Assembly (NCBI RefSeq): GCF_900099815.1
Contig: NZ_FNCW01000012.1
Span: 1-64,000, forward strand
DNA: 64,000 nt
Direction: 5' to 3'
Source of the DNA: Psychroflexus sediminis
Lineage (GTDB): Bacteria > Bacteroidota > Bacteroidia > Flavobacteriales > Flavobacteriaceae
The number at the start of each line of letters is the position of its first letter. The stretch's first letter is position 1. Below are positions 7,829 to 16,194 of the stretch, in pieces. The position numbers were made by a program, and so were the translations under genes. Under the pieces are notes generated by a model. It saw nothing but the letters and a program-made list of their open reading frames with translations. It was not told the DNA's origin and did no database searches.

Positions 7829-9451
7829 TTAGTTATATCCCAATATCTCTTTATAGCTATTTTTGTTATTCAAAAGAGAAATAGCTCTATCTATAACTTC
7901 CCCTTTTTCTGTATAATAAGTATATACCGCATCATCGTATCCAATTATTCTTAATATGTTTTCAGTGATGAGTTTTTTCAAGGTCTGGGTTTCTTTCTGA
8001 AATGCCTCTTCTTTCTCCTTATTTAGTTCCTTTTGAAGATCTATTAAGGACGATTGTATGGAGCTTAAGTAATCTTCTGATTCTGCAATGTCTTTAAGTT
8101 CATCTATTTTTTTATCCGTATCGGTTTCAAATTTGAAGTTATTTTCCTTGATAAACTTTTTAAAATCATCGATAATAGTTTGATTGAATTTGAAGTTTTC
8201 AAGTTTCAAATCTCTGTTTCTACTGATATAATTCACAGAAAAATCGAAGATCACATTTTCTTTTTTCAAAGCCTTTACCAATTTGCTTTCCTTCTCAACA
8301 TCTACTACAATATCCGGTTTTATACCACCTCCATCATAGACGCTTCTTCCACTTTTGGTTTTAAATTCAGTGTATTCATTTTTTTCTTTTCTGATGCTTT
8401 CTCCGTCCATATAATCAAGTGCCTGAATACATCTGCCGCTTGGCGTATAATATCTTGATATGGTGATTTTGGCCTGAGTGCCGTAGTTCAGTTTTTTAGG
8501 GCGTTGTACCAGTCCTTTTCCAAAACTCCTGCTTCCAATCACCACAGCTCTGTCCAAATCCTGAAGACTTCCAGATACTATTTCACTGGCTGAAGCTGAA
8601 TTTTCATTGATGAGTATGGTTAAAGGAATTTCGGTATCCAGGGCTTTGTTCTGGGTCGCATAAGTTTGGTTATACTTTTCTATAGCCGATTTTGTAAAGG
8701 TTATGGTAGTTCCTTTCTCAATAAATATATTGCTTACGTTTACTGCTTCAGAAAGCAGTCCACCAGGATTATTTCTAAGGTCAAGAATGATTTGGGTGGC
8801 TCCTTCTTCTTTTAATCTTTGAAAAGCTTCAATAACTTCAGATGAAGCTGATCTTGAAAACTGTGAGAGTACGATATAACCGGTGTTATTTTTTAAAAGT
8901 TTGAAAAAAGGAACTGCCTTTTCTTCAACCATGCCTCTTACTAAAGTCATTGTTTCAACCTCAGAATTACGATTTACTTTCAAGATAACTTCCGTATCTG
9001 CACTACCTTTTAATAATTCTCCTGCATCTTCGTTATAATCCTCCACCTGAATATCGCCTATACTTATAATTTTATCCCCGATTTTTAGCCCAGCTATATC
9101 TGCAGGGGAACCTTTTTGTATATTCCGAATTAAAATAGACTCTGGAGTGCTTATGATTTCTGCTCCTATCCCCGTATAATTTCCAGAATTTTGGATTCTG
9201 GCATTTTGTATTTCCTGTTCATTCCAGTAAATGGTATAAGGGTCCAGATCATTTAACATTGCCTCAATAGCGGTGTTCATCAATGCTGCTGGATTTACTT
9301 CATCCACATAATTCATATTGATTTCTTTGTACAGATTGGTGAAAATTTCAATCTGTTTAGCGATTTCAAAAAAATCATTTTTATAGGTTGTAAACCCATA
9401 ACTAGTTAAAGCCACTACGATGGTTAGTATGAAAAGTTTTATTTTTTTCAT
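7829..9451 (-). CDS. S41-family C-terminal processing protease
   Basis: A 540-residue exported Ser/Lys protease of the CtpA/Prc family. It has an N-terminal signal or anchor helix (about 3-20), a PDZ domain (about 85-160) containing YTGIGAEI and GSPADIAGLKIGD, and the S41 catalytic domain. The nucleophile region is NENSASASE (Ser about 285) and the general-base Lys lies in SFGKG (about 312). The C-terminal third is charged and helical. The family trims C-termini of periplasmic proteins, and in Flavobacteria several paralogues exist. Its start overlaps the end of rnpA by 4 bp (ATGA), so the two are co-translated. Confidence 0.93.
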   Translation of the reverse strand: MKKIKLFILTIVVALTSYGFTTYKNDFFEIAKQIEIFTNLYKEINMNYVDEVNPAALMNTAIEAMLNDLDPYTIYWNEQEIQNARIQNSGNYTGIGAEIISTPESILIRNIQKGSPADIAGLKIGDKIISIGDIQVEDYNEDAGELLKGSADTEVILKVNRNSEVETMTLVRGMVEEKAVPFFKLLKNNTGYIVLSQFSRSASSEVIEAFQRLKEEGATQIILDLRNNPGGLLSEAVNVSNIFIEKGTTITFTKSAIEKYNQTYATQNKALDTEIPLTILINENSASASEIVSGSLQDLDRAVVIGSRSFGKGLVQRPKKLNYGTQAKITISRYYTPSGRCIQALDYMDGESIRKEKNEYTEFKTKSGRSVYDGGGIKPDIVVDVEKESKLVKALKKENVIFDFSVNYISRNRDLKLENFKFNQTIIDDFKKFIKENNFKFETDTDKKIDELKDIAESEDYLSSIQSSLIDLQKELNKEKEEAFQKETQTLKKLITENILRIIGYDDAVYTYYTEKGEVIDRAISLLNNKNSYKEILGYN

Positions 9452-9804
9452 GTCAATTCCTTTAAAAGAGATTTTAGAGTTTCGTGAATTTTTACAGAGG
9501 CTACTTTCTTTTTGCCTATATAAGTAATCATCACTGCAAATTTGCTACCAAAATCTGTTAATTCATGTTGATTCAAACGGTATGCTTCTCTTAATTGTCT
9601 TTTGATCTGATTGCGATCCACAGCGTTTTTAAAATTTCTTTTTGGAACGCTTACCCCCACCTTGTGCCTATTTTCCTCATGTTCGGTATAACGAATCAAT
9701 ATGGGAAACGATTTTATCGTTTTCCCTTCTTCAAAAACCTTTTTTATCAGTTTTTTTGATTTTAGTTTTTCCTCTTCAGGATATGTGAAGGATTTCAAAT
9801 TCAT
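9448..9804 (-). CDS. rnpA: Ribonuclease P protein component
   Basis: A 118-residue basic protein that binds the RNase P RNA and helps remove 5' leaders from pre-tRNA. It shows the signature RNQIKRQLREAYR (about 64-76), the preceding VSVPKRNFKNAV, and the N-terminal FEEGKTIKSFPI. In many bacteria rnpA follows rpmH near the origin; here no rpmH is seen upstream and pgk lies there instead, with the S41 protease downstream by ATGA overlap. It stands 4 kb from the candidate oriC. Confidence 0.95.
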   Translation of the reverse strand: MNLKSFTYPEEEKLKSKKLIKKVFEEGKTIKSFPILIRYTEHEENRHKVGVSVPKRNFKNAVDRNQIKRQLREAYRLNQHELTDFGSKFAVMITYIGKKKVASVKIHETLKSLLKELT

Positions 9805-9816
9805 TTGTGTAAACTA

Positions 9817-9850
9817 AAAAGCAATACCTCTTTCTGAAGGTATTGCTTTT
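9817..9850 (-). terminator. Terminator of pgk
   Basis: A 13-bp stem (AAAAGCAATACCT with AGGTATTGCTTTT) and 8-nt loop, T-rich on the minus strand, placed 22 bp after the pgk stop and just before rnpA. Confidence 0.85.
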
Positions 9851-9871
9851 GAAATTAAAAAAATTATATTT

Positions 9872-11056
9872 TTATTTTAAAGCATCAATACCCGGAAGGC
9901 TTTTACCTTCAAGCATTTCTAACATGGCTCCTCCTCCGGTAGATACATAACTCACTTTGGTATCAAACCCAAATTTTTTTGCAGCCGATACACTGTCTCC
10001 GCCACCAACTAAAGAAAATGCTCCGCTTTCTGTCGCTTCTGCAATAGCCTCAGCAAGTGCTATGGTCCCTTTTGAAAACGTATCCATTTCAAAAACACCC
10101 AGAGGTCCATTCCAAAGGATAATTTTGGATTTCTTAATCACCTTTGCAAAATTTTCTCGGGATTGCGGACCTGCATCCAGTCCCATCCAGCCCTTAGAGA
10201 TATTTTCGATATTTTCTATTTTGGTTTCAGAATCATTATCAAATTCCTGGGTGACAACACTATCGACTGGCAAATGTATTTGGACATTTTGCTCTTTGGC
10301 TTTTTGCAAAATATCGAGTGCCATATCCTGTAAATCTTCTTCAACAAGAGATTCACCAATATTTCCTCCCTGTGCCTTTATAAAGGTAAAGGCCATACCA
10401 CCACCGATGATAAGATGGTCTACTTTCGGTAAAATATTTTCAATCACGGTAATCTTTGATGAGACTTTGGCACCACCAAGCACAGCGGTAACCGGCTTCT
10501 CGGAAGAATTCAAGACTTTATCTAGGCTTTCTATTTCCTTTTGCAGGAGAAGCCCCATGGCTTTATCTTCAAAAAATTTGGCTACAATCGTAGTTGAAGC
10601 ATGAGCTCTGTGCGCTGTACCGAAGGCATCGTTTACATAAATGTCTCCCAAACCTGAAAGCTTTTTTGCAAACTCCTCGTCTCCTTTCTTTTCTTCTGGA
10701 TAAAATCTAAGATTTTCCAGCAGAAGAATTTCACCAGGTTTTAAAGCTTTAGCCGTCTCTTCTACAGTTTTGCCTATACAGTCTTCAATAAACTTGACCT
10801 GCACGCCAAGCACATCTGATACAGCAGAACGGATATGTTTTAAGGAGTATTTTTCTTCTTTCCCATCTGGTCTGCCCAAATGTGACATTAATATAGCACT
10901 TCCTCCATCTTCTAGAATCTTGATAATAGTTGGCTTTGCACCTTCAATACGGCTTTTATCGGCCACTTCAAATTCTTTATTTATGGGCACGTTAAAGTCA
11001 ACTCTGACGAGCGCTTTTTTATTTTTAAAGTCGAAATCATCAATGGTTTTCATCAC
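9872..11056 (-). CDS. pgk: Phosphoglycerate kinase
   Basis: A 394-residue glycolytic enzyme that transfers phosphate from 1,3-bisphosphoglycerate to ADP. The N-terminal substrate domain shows ALVRVDFNVPINK, LMSHLGRPDGK, LLLENLRFYPEEKKGD and NDAFGTAHRAHAST. The nucleotide domain shows GGAKVSSKI, WNGPLGVFE and the Gly-rich end LVGGGDSVSAAKKFG and STGGGAMLE. Length is normal. The start is double (MMK), so the start could be 3 bp later. It is a single-gene transcript ending at its own terminator. Confidence 0.98.
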   Translation of the reverse strand: MMKTIDDFDFKNKKALVRVDFNVPINKEFEVADKSRIEGAKPTIIKILEDGGSAILMSHLGRPDGKEEKYSLKHIRSAVSDVLGVQVKFIEDCIGKTVEETAKALKPGEILLLENLRFYPEEKKGDEEFAKKLSGLGDIYVNDAFGTAHRAHASTTIVAKFFEDKAMGLLLQKEIESLDKVLNSSEKPVTAVLGGAKVSSKITVIENILPKVDHLIIGGGMAFTFIKAQGGNIGESLVEEDLQDMALDILQKAKEQNVQIHLPVDSVVTQEFDNDSETKIENIENISKGWMGLDAGPQSRENFAKVIKKSKIILWNGPLGVFEMDTFSKGTIALAEAIAEATESGAFSLVGGGDSVSAAKKFGFDTKVSYVSTGGGAMLEMLEGKSLPGIDALK

Positions 11057-11078
11057 TTGTTTTTTTCTGAATTAACTT

Positions 11079-11086
11079 CAAATTTA
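11079..11086 (-). promoter_or_regulatory. -7 promoter element for pgk
   Basis: On the minus strand TAAATTTG matches TAnnTTTG and lies 22 bp before the pgk start. A TTG lies about 14 bp further upstream, a shorter spacer than usual. Confidence 0.4.
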
Positions 11087-11132
11087 ATCAATTAATCTTT
11101 CAAAAGGCCTACAGCTTTGTTATTTTAGCCCT

Positions 11133-12272
11133 ATGACTTTTGAAAGCATTTTAGGATTAGATCACCTCAAAAATCACCTGAGGAATAGTATAATAAACAA
11201 CAGAGTTCCACATGCTCAATTGTTCACAGGTTCGACAGGTTCTGGTATTTTGCCTATGGCCATCGCCTTTGCAAGAGAATTGATGATTCAGCAGTCTCCA
11301 GGTCATCGTGAAAGTTCCATTGTGAATTATATGGCTAAGCTTACCCATCCCGATTTACATTTCGTTTACCCCATTACTAATACAGCCAGCTCCCCTAAAA
11401 AACCAGTTTCTAAAGATTTTATCTCAGATTTTAGAAGCTTTGTAATAGATAATCCTTACCAGACCTTATACGACTGGTATATGCAAATAGGTATTGAAAA
11501 AAAACAGGGTTCTATAAATGTTGATGAAGCTGCCAATGTAGTCAAATCCTTGTCTCTGAAATCTTATGAGGGTGGCCCCAAAGTCATGATTGTTTGGTGT
11601 GCCGATAAAATGAATACTGCAGCCTCCAACAAACTTTTAAAATTGATTGAGGAACCACCCAGGAATACCTATTTCATTTTAATAACCGAATCTCCTGAAG
11701 ACATTTTACAAACGATACGATCCAGATGCCAAACCTTAGATTTCCCGCCACTAGGTGAAGCTGATCTTATAGACGGGCTCTTATCCAAATTTGATATGTC
11801 TAAACAGGAAGCGATTAAAATCTCCCAACAAGCCGACGGAAGCTTCTCTAAAGCTATTCATCTTGCTGAGCACAATTCTGATGATGAGCACTTTGAAAAA
11901 TGGTTTATAGCCTGGGTAAGGAGCGCTTTTAGAGCTAAAGGAAACAAGCATGTCGTTACTGACCTTTTAGACTGGTCGGATGAGTTGGCCTCTGAAACCC
12001 GAGAAACACAAAAACGTTTCCTTAATTACTGTATACACTTCTTTCGACAAGCGCTTTTGAATAATTATAAAGCCAGTTCTTTGGTGTATTTAACACCTTA
12101 TGATACTCAGTTCAAATTTGATAAATTTTCCGACTTCATCACAGGGGCAAATATTTCTGAAATTTTTGAAGTTTTGGAAACCGCTATTTTCCATGTGGAA
12201 AGAAACGGAAATGCTAAATTAATTTTTTCTGATTTAGCCTTGCAATTAACCCGTTTTTTGCACAAAAAATAA
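11133..12272 (+). CDS. holB: DNA polymerase III delta-prime subunit
   Basis: A 379-residue AAA+ clamp-loader subunit. It starts with FESILGLDHLKNHL and VPHAQLFTG as in HolB/DnaX-type loaders. The P-loop is degenerate (GSTGSGILPMA, no Lys), as expected of delta-prime, which does not hydrolyse ATP. A helical stretch VDEAANVVKSLSLKSYEGGPKVMIVWCADKMN is followed by the SRC motif (IRSRCQTL) and a collar region. The zinc-binding Cys cluster of the E. coli protein is absent. It is a single gene facing an OmpH-like gene, with a shared hairpin between them. Confidence 0.9.
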   Translation: MTFESILGLDHLKNHLRNSIINNRVPHAQLFTGSTGSGILPMAIAFARELMIQQSPGHRESSIVNYMAKLTHPDLHFVYPITNTASSPKKPVSKDFISDFRSFVIDNPYQTLYDWYMQIGIEKKQGSINVDEAANVVKSLSLKSYEGGPKVMIVWCADKMNTAASNKLLKLIEEPPRNTYFILITESPEDILQTIRSRCQTLDFPPLGEADLIDGLLSKFDMSKQEAIKISQQADGSFSKAIHLAEHNSDDEHFEKWFIAWVRSAFRAKGNKHVVTDLLDWSDELASETRETQKRFLNYCIHFFRQALLNNYKASSLVYLTPYDTQFKFDKFSDFITGANISEIFEVLETAIFHVERNGNAKLIFSDLALQLTRFLHKK

Positions 12273-12300
12273 AGCCACCAGCTTTGGCCGATGGCTTTAT
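12269..12300. terminator. Bidirectional terminator between holB and ompH-like gene
   Basis: A 9-bp stem ATAAAGCCA / TGGCTTTAT with a 14-nt loop, in the convergent gap between the two genes. The first bases overlap the holB stop. Confidence 0.7.
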
Positions 12301-12321
12301 GAATTTTTATAGAACAGCAGC

Positions 12322-12852
12322 CTATTCCTCGGTAGATTCTTTCGAACTTTCCTGTCCTGCATTTAATATTTCCAAAATATCTTCAGTGATATCCAAACCT
12401 TCTTTAGCATACATAATGTTTGCAGATTCGTTGGATCCAAAAATGAAAGCATAATTTCTTTCTTTTCCATATTCAGCTACATAATCTTTGACTTCTGAAA
12501 TAATAGAGTCGATTGCCTGATCACTTTCCTGTCTCAGCATTTGGCTTTTTTGCTGTTGTTGCTGCTGAAGCATTTGTTGCTTCTGCATCAACTCATTTTG
12601 TCTTTGTTCTTTCTGTTGCGCAGACATTCTGTCCATTCCTTCCTGAAATTCTAAAACTTCTTGTTGAAATTCTCCAGCAACAGAATCCAATTCCTCAGAT
12701 AAAGCCTGACTTTTCTTTTCGAATCTGGCTTCAGTCGTTTTCATCTTGTAGTACTCCTGAATTAAAACCGTATTATCGACATATGCACTTTTATCTTGTG
12801 TACAGGACATTAATGAAGCAACTACAGCTAAACTTAAAATTATTTTTTTCAT
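12322..12852 (-). CDS. OmpH/Skp-like lipoprotein chaperone
   Basis: A 176-residue exported protein with a lipoprotein signal (lipobox LMSC, lipidated Cys at about 17). It fits the OmpH/Skp family: a small beta strand portion with SAYVDNTVLIQEYYKM, a long helical coiled coil (about 40-120) very rich in Gln and Met (KQQMLQQQQQQKSQML), and the closing strand YAFIFGSNESANIMYA. Family members hold unfolded outer-membrane proteins in the periplasm as a jellyfish-like trimer. A lipid anchor is unlike soluble E. coli Skp but common in Bacteroidota. It is transcribed alone. Confidence 0.85.
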   Translation of the reverse strand: MKKIILSLAVVASLMSCTQDKSAYVDNTVLIQEYYKMKTTEARFEKKSQALSEELDSVAGEFQQEVLEFQEGMDRMSAQQKEQRQNELMQKQQMLQQQQQQKSQMLRQESDQAIDSIISEVKDYVAEYGKERNYAFIFGSNESANIMYAKEGLDITEDILEILNAGQESSKESTEE

Positions 12853-13041
12853 GGTATATTTTGTTTCGACAAATGTAAAAAAAGATGTTAGAGGACCATA
12901 AAATTATTTCGATTATAAAAAACTATTAGAAAACCGAAAATTATAATTTAAATTTATTTTTTTTAACTCGTTTTTACTTGATTTAAGCGCATTTTACATT
13001 TAAAACGATGTTTTATACCGCATATCTTTATTTGCCGCCTT

Positions 13042-13869
13042 CTAAGCCTTCTTTTGAAGTATAAAGAGGTTAGATGAGAACTCTTTTGTTTGAATTGCTT
13101 TCATGTTTGAAACCAAGCCTCTCCAGAGGCCTTTTAATTTGGAGTTCCCTTTATAAGTTTCAGAAACCATCGAAATATAAAAGGCATCGAATGGCATGGG
13201 TCTTATTTTAACTAATTCTAAATTATGACGATCAGCTAAGTCTTTTATATTATCCCTGCTGAAGTGCCAAAGATGTCTGGGGACATCCCAGGCGGCCCAT
13301 TTCTCTTTATAATACTTTGCATCGTCCGAATTATAATTTGGAACCGCTATGAGTAAGAGTCCCCTTGAATTTAATTTAGTCAGAAGCTGATTTAAAGTTT
13401 CTTCATAATTTTTTACATGTTCTAAAACATGAAATAAGGTAATTGCATCATAATTTCCCTGAATTTCAGATATATCTTTATAAACCTTAATATCTTTTTC
13501 TATAGCTTTTTGAAAAGCTACAGAGGTTGGTTCAACACCTTCAGCTTTTATTCCCTTTTTTTGAAGATAAGTTATAAATTCCCCGGTACCGCATCCAAAG
13601 TCTAAAACGCTTTCAATCTTCTCTGAGTGATTTATTAAGCATTTTAATTTGGTTTTAAACATTTGGTTTTTTACTGCATTATAAATGCTATGAAGTAAAG
13701 TTTTCTGTTCCGAATGATGAGAAATATAACCTCCAAAATTATAATACTTTGAAAGATTCTGTGGTTTGGGCATTGTTTCCAAAACACCGTTTTCATCAGG
13801 TTTTAGTATAAAATGTTCCTTGGTAAAGGCTTCGTCTCTAATCTTTATTTTGCTTATATCCATACGCAT
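13042..13869 (-). CDS. Class I SAM-dependent methyltransferase
   Basis: A 275-residue methyltransferase with SAM-binding motif I VLDFGCGTGEF (88-98), motif II acidic region EGVEPTSVA and post-motif FHVLEHV (146-152). The AVPNYNSDDAKYY and WDVPRHLWHFS segments are typical of methyltransferases linked to surface-glycan or quinone-type substrates, but the substrate cannot be read from sequence. The start could be either of two in-frame ATGs (13869 or 13863). It follows mnmG by 16 bp, and that gap is exactly filled by a parS site, so the two genes are probably one transcript. Confidence 0.88.
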   Translation of the reverse strand: MRMDISKIKIRDEAFTKEHFILKPDENGVLETMPKPQNLSKYYNFGGYISHHSEQKTLLHSIYNAVKNQMFKTKLKCLINHSEKIESVLDFGCGTGEFITYLQKKGIKAEGVEPTSVAFQKAIEKDIKVYKDISEIQGNYDAITLFHVLEHVKNYEETLNQLLTKLNSRGLLLIAVPNYNSDDAKYYKEKWAAWDVPRHLWHFSRDNIKDLADRHNLELVKIRPMPFDAFYISMVSETYKGNSKLKGLWRGLVSNMKAIQTKEFSSNLFILQKKA

Positions 13870-13885
13870 TGTTCCACGTGGAACA
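13870..13885. promoter_or_regulatory. parS: parS centromere site 1
   Basis: TGTTCCACGTGGAACA, a perfect 16-bp palindrome of the parS type bound by ParB. It occupies the whole gap between the mnmG stop and the methyltransferase start. It is identical to the copy at 15770. Confidence 0.9.
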
Positions 13886-15757
13886 TTATCTTCCCATATG
13901 AACTAAAAGCACGGATACATCACTTGGGTTGACACCGCTAACCCTTGATGCCTGGGATACAGTCCTGGGTTTTATTTTTGTCAGTTTTTCTCTGGCTTCA
14001 AAAGACATTGACTTCAGTACAGAATAGTCAAAGTGTTCTGGAATTTTCACATTCTCCAGTCTGTTTAATTTATCAGCATTGAGTTTTTCTTTTTCGATAT
14101 AGCCTGCATACTTTACCTGCACTTCTACCTGTTCCAAAACTTCATTGTCCAAGTCATTCTTTTGTATAAAGTCTTCTACGCTTTCCAGTTTACGCATGTC
14201 GTCCATGGTGATGTTTGGTCGGGCAAATACCTTAAATAATTTGCCCTGCTGATCGACTTTGGAGGAATCCTTTGCCTCAAGAATAGGGTTGATTTCTTCG
14301 GTGGTCACACTCTGGTTTTTGAAAAATTCAACGAAGGCCTCCGACTTTTCTTTCTTATCCTCCATCAGTTTCATGCGTTCTGCACTAGCCAATCCAATGT
14401 CAAATGCCTTTGCAGTTAGTCTGAAATCCGCATTATCCTGTCTTAATAAGGTCCGGTATTCCGCTCTGGAAGTAAACATTCTGTAAGGTTCTTCAGTTCC
14501 CTTAGTGATCAAATCATCAATCAATACCCCGATATAGGCTTCGCTCCGGGAAAGTGTAAATTCCTCTTTTTCCTGAACTTTTAGTGAGGCGTTTATACCG
14601 GCCATCAACCCCTGAGAAGCGGCTTCTTCATAACCAGTGGTTCCATTGATTTGCCCCGCAAAGTATAAGCCCTCTACCAGTTTGGTTTCAAGCGTATGTC
14701 TTAATTGTGTCGGTGGAAAATAATCGTATTCGATGGCATAGCCAGGTCTGAAGAATTTGACGTTTTCAAATCCGGCGCATTGTTTCAATGCTTTATATTG
14801 AATATCTTCTGGCAGTGAAGTTGAGAATCCGTTCACGTAATATTCCACTGTATTCCAGCCTTCAGGTTCCACAAACATTTGATGCCTGTCTTTATCCGCA
14901 AAACGGTGTATCTTATCTTCTATGCTTGGGCAATATCTCGGCCCTGTACTTTTAATGGCTCCGTTAAACATTGGAGACCTGTCGAATCCTTCTTTCAACA
15001 ATTCGTGAACTTCCGGACTGGTGTAAGACATCCAGCAGCTTCTTTGTTTCTTTAAAGGTTTGGTTTCCTTGGAATATGAAAATTTCCAGGGGTCTTCATC
15101 GCCAGGTTGTTCTTCCATTTTAGAAAAATCAAGTGACCTTCCGTCCACTCTGGGTGGAGTTCCTGTTTTCATTCGTCCGGCTTCAAAGCCCAGGTCTTCG
15201 AGTTCTTTTGTTATTCCAAAAGAGGCGCTTTCTCCTGCTCTGCCACCACCGAAGTTTTTATCTCCGATATGTATCAACCCATTTAAGAAAGTTCCATTGG
15301 TTAGAATAATTGTTTTTGCTTTTATTTCTAAACCTAAAGAGGTTTTTACTCCTCTTACGACATTGTCTTCTACAATCAGACCTGAAACCATTTCCTGATA
15401 GAAATCAAGGTTTTTTGTTTGTTCCAGTCTTTCTCTCCAGTGCTGAGAAAAAAGCATTCTGTCACTTTGCACTCTTGGACTCCACATCGCAGGTCCTTTA
15501 GACTTATTCAACATTTTAAACTGAATAGCACTCGTGTCAGACACCATTCCGCTGTATCCGCCAAGCGCATCGATCTCTCTTAAAATTTGTCCCTTTGCAA
15601 TTCCACCCATGGCCGGATTGCAGGACATCTGAGCGATGTTCTGCAAATTCATGGTAACGAGCAAAGTACTGCTCCCCATGTTTGCCGCCGCTGCTGCTGC
15701 CTCGCTTCCTGCGTGACCAGCTCCTACTACAATAACATCATAAGTATCTTTAAACAT
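13886..15757 (-). CDS. mnmG: tRNA uridine-5-carboxymethylaminomethyl modification enzyme MnmG
   Basis: A 623-residue FAD enzyme that, with MnmE, modifies the wobble uridine (position 34) of several tRNAs using methylenetetrahydrofolate. Visible are the dinucleotide-binding VVGAGHAGSEAA (10-21), SCNPAMGGIAKG, the GGGRAGE segment, the second signature GQINGTTGYEEAASQG and the C-terminal helical domain that contacts MnmE (TVSQASRVSG). Length is normal. It is flanked on both sides by parS. The order ybeY, mnmG, methyltransferase forms a compact minus-strand operon. Confidence 0.98.
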   Translation of the reverse strand: MFKDTYDVIVVGAGHAGSEAAAAAANMGSSTLLVTMNLQNIAQMSCNPAMGGIAKGQILREIDALGGYSGMVSDTSAIQFKMLNKSKGPAMWSPRVQSDRMLFSQHWRERLEQTKNLDFYQEMVSGLIVEDNVVRGVKTSLGLEIKAKTIILTNGTFLNGLIHIGDKNFGGGRAGESASFGITKELEDLGFEAGRMKTGTPPRVDGRSLDFSKMEEQPGDEDPWKFSYSKETKPLKKQRSCWMSYTSPEVHELLKEGFDRSPMFNGAIKSTGPRYCPSIEDKIHRFADKDRHQMFVEPEGWNTVEYYVNGFSTSLPEDIQYKALKQCAGFENVKFFRPGYAIEYDYFPPTQLRHTLETKLVEGLYFAGQINGTTGYEEAASQGLMAGINASLKVQEKEEFTLSRSEAYIGVLIDDLITKGTEEPYRMFTSRAEYRTLLRQDNADFRLTAKAFDIGLASAERMKLMEDKKEKSEAFVEFFKNQSVTTEEINPILEAKDSSKVDQQGKLFKVFARPNITMDDMRKLESVEDFIQKNDLDNEVLEQVEVQVKYAGYIEKEKLNADKLNRLENVKIPEHFDYSVLKSMSFEAREKLTKIKPRTVSQASRVSGVNPSDVSVLLVHMGR

Positions 15758-15762
15758 AACTT

Positions 15763-16194
15763 CTAATTTTGTTCCACGTGGAACAATTCCATTTTTTTAT
15801 TTTCCGAGGCTCTCATGTTAGCCTTTAATTCTTCTGTAGAATCTCCATATCCACAACAATGTAAAATGCCATGAACCATGACTCTTCTCAATTCATTTTC
15901 AAAATCAACATTAAACTTCTCTGCATTTTCTTTTACCCGGTCTGTACTGATGTAAATTTCTGCTGAGATAATTTTATTGACAGAATAGTCAAAAGTGATT
16001 ATATCGGTGTAAGTGTCATGACCTAAATAATTTTGATTAATTTCTAAGACATCCCCATCACTGCAAAAAATATAATTCAGATCGCCGACCTCTTTTTCTT
16101 CACTTTCAATCACAGCTTTTAACCAAGCTTCGTGCCTTTTTTGATCGGTTAACTCAAAATCGTTTTTACTGTAGAAATTAATCGGAGTTTCCAT
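15763..16194 (-). CDS. ybeY: Endoribonuclease YbeY (rRNA maturation)
   Basis: A 143-residue metal-dependent RNase acting in 16S rRNA 3'-end maturation and ribosome quality control. The zinc motif is HGILHCCGYGD: the first two His fit HGxLH, and the third ligand position carries Asp instead of His, as I recall in other Bacteroidota YbeY. DTYTDIITFDYS and the adjoining GEIYIS-like strand (AEIYIS) are also typical. The last residues (LFHVEQN) are encoded by the parS palindrome at 15770-15785, so the tail of the protein is dictated by a chromosome-segregation site. The start overlaps the end of the DUF4175 gene by 17 bp. Confidence 0.93.
   Translation of the reverse strand: METPINFYSKNDFELTDQKRHEAWLKAVIESEEKEVGDLNYIFCSDGDVLEINQNYLGHDTYTDIITFDYSVNKIISAEIYISTDRVKENAEKFNVDFENELRRVMVHGILHCCGYGDSTEELKANMRASENKKMELFHVEQN
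15770..15785. promoter_or_regulatory. parS: parS centromere site 2, inside ybeY
   Basis: TGTTCCACGTGGAACA, identical to site 1. It lies within the last codons of ybeY and 13 bp upstream of the mnmG start. ParB binding here could also influence mnmG transcription; that is inference. Confidence 0.9.

Noticed and set aside
7650-7832. Open minus-strand frame after the S41 gene as a real gene
   Set aside because: It has no early start codon; the only ATG leaves 27 residues. At best a remnant.
9957-10604. 215-codon plus-strand frame opposite pgk
   Set aside because: A shadow of the well-conserved pgk frame; its protein is low in complexity and rich in Ser with no domain.
11133-12272. HolB with a damaged P-loop
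   Set aside because: Delta-prime subunits do not hydrolyse ATP and often lack the Lys, so this is expected.
15763-16194. YbeY as an inactivated enzyme because the third His is replaced by Asp
   Set aside because: As I recall, the Asp is common in Bacteroidota YbeY and can bind metal, so it is a lineage trait.
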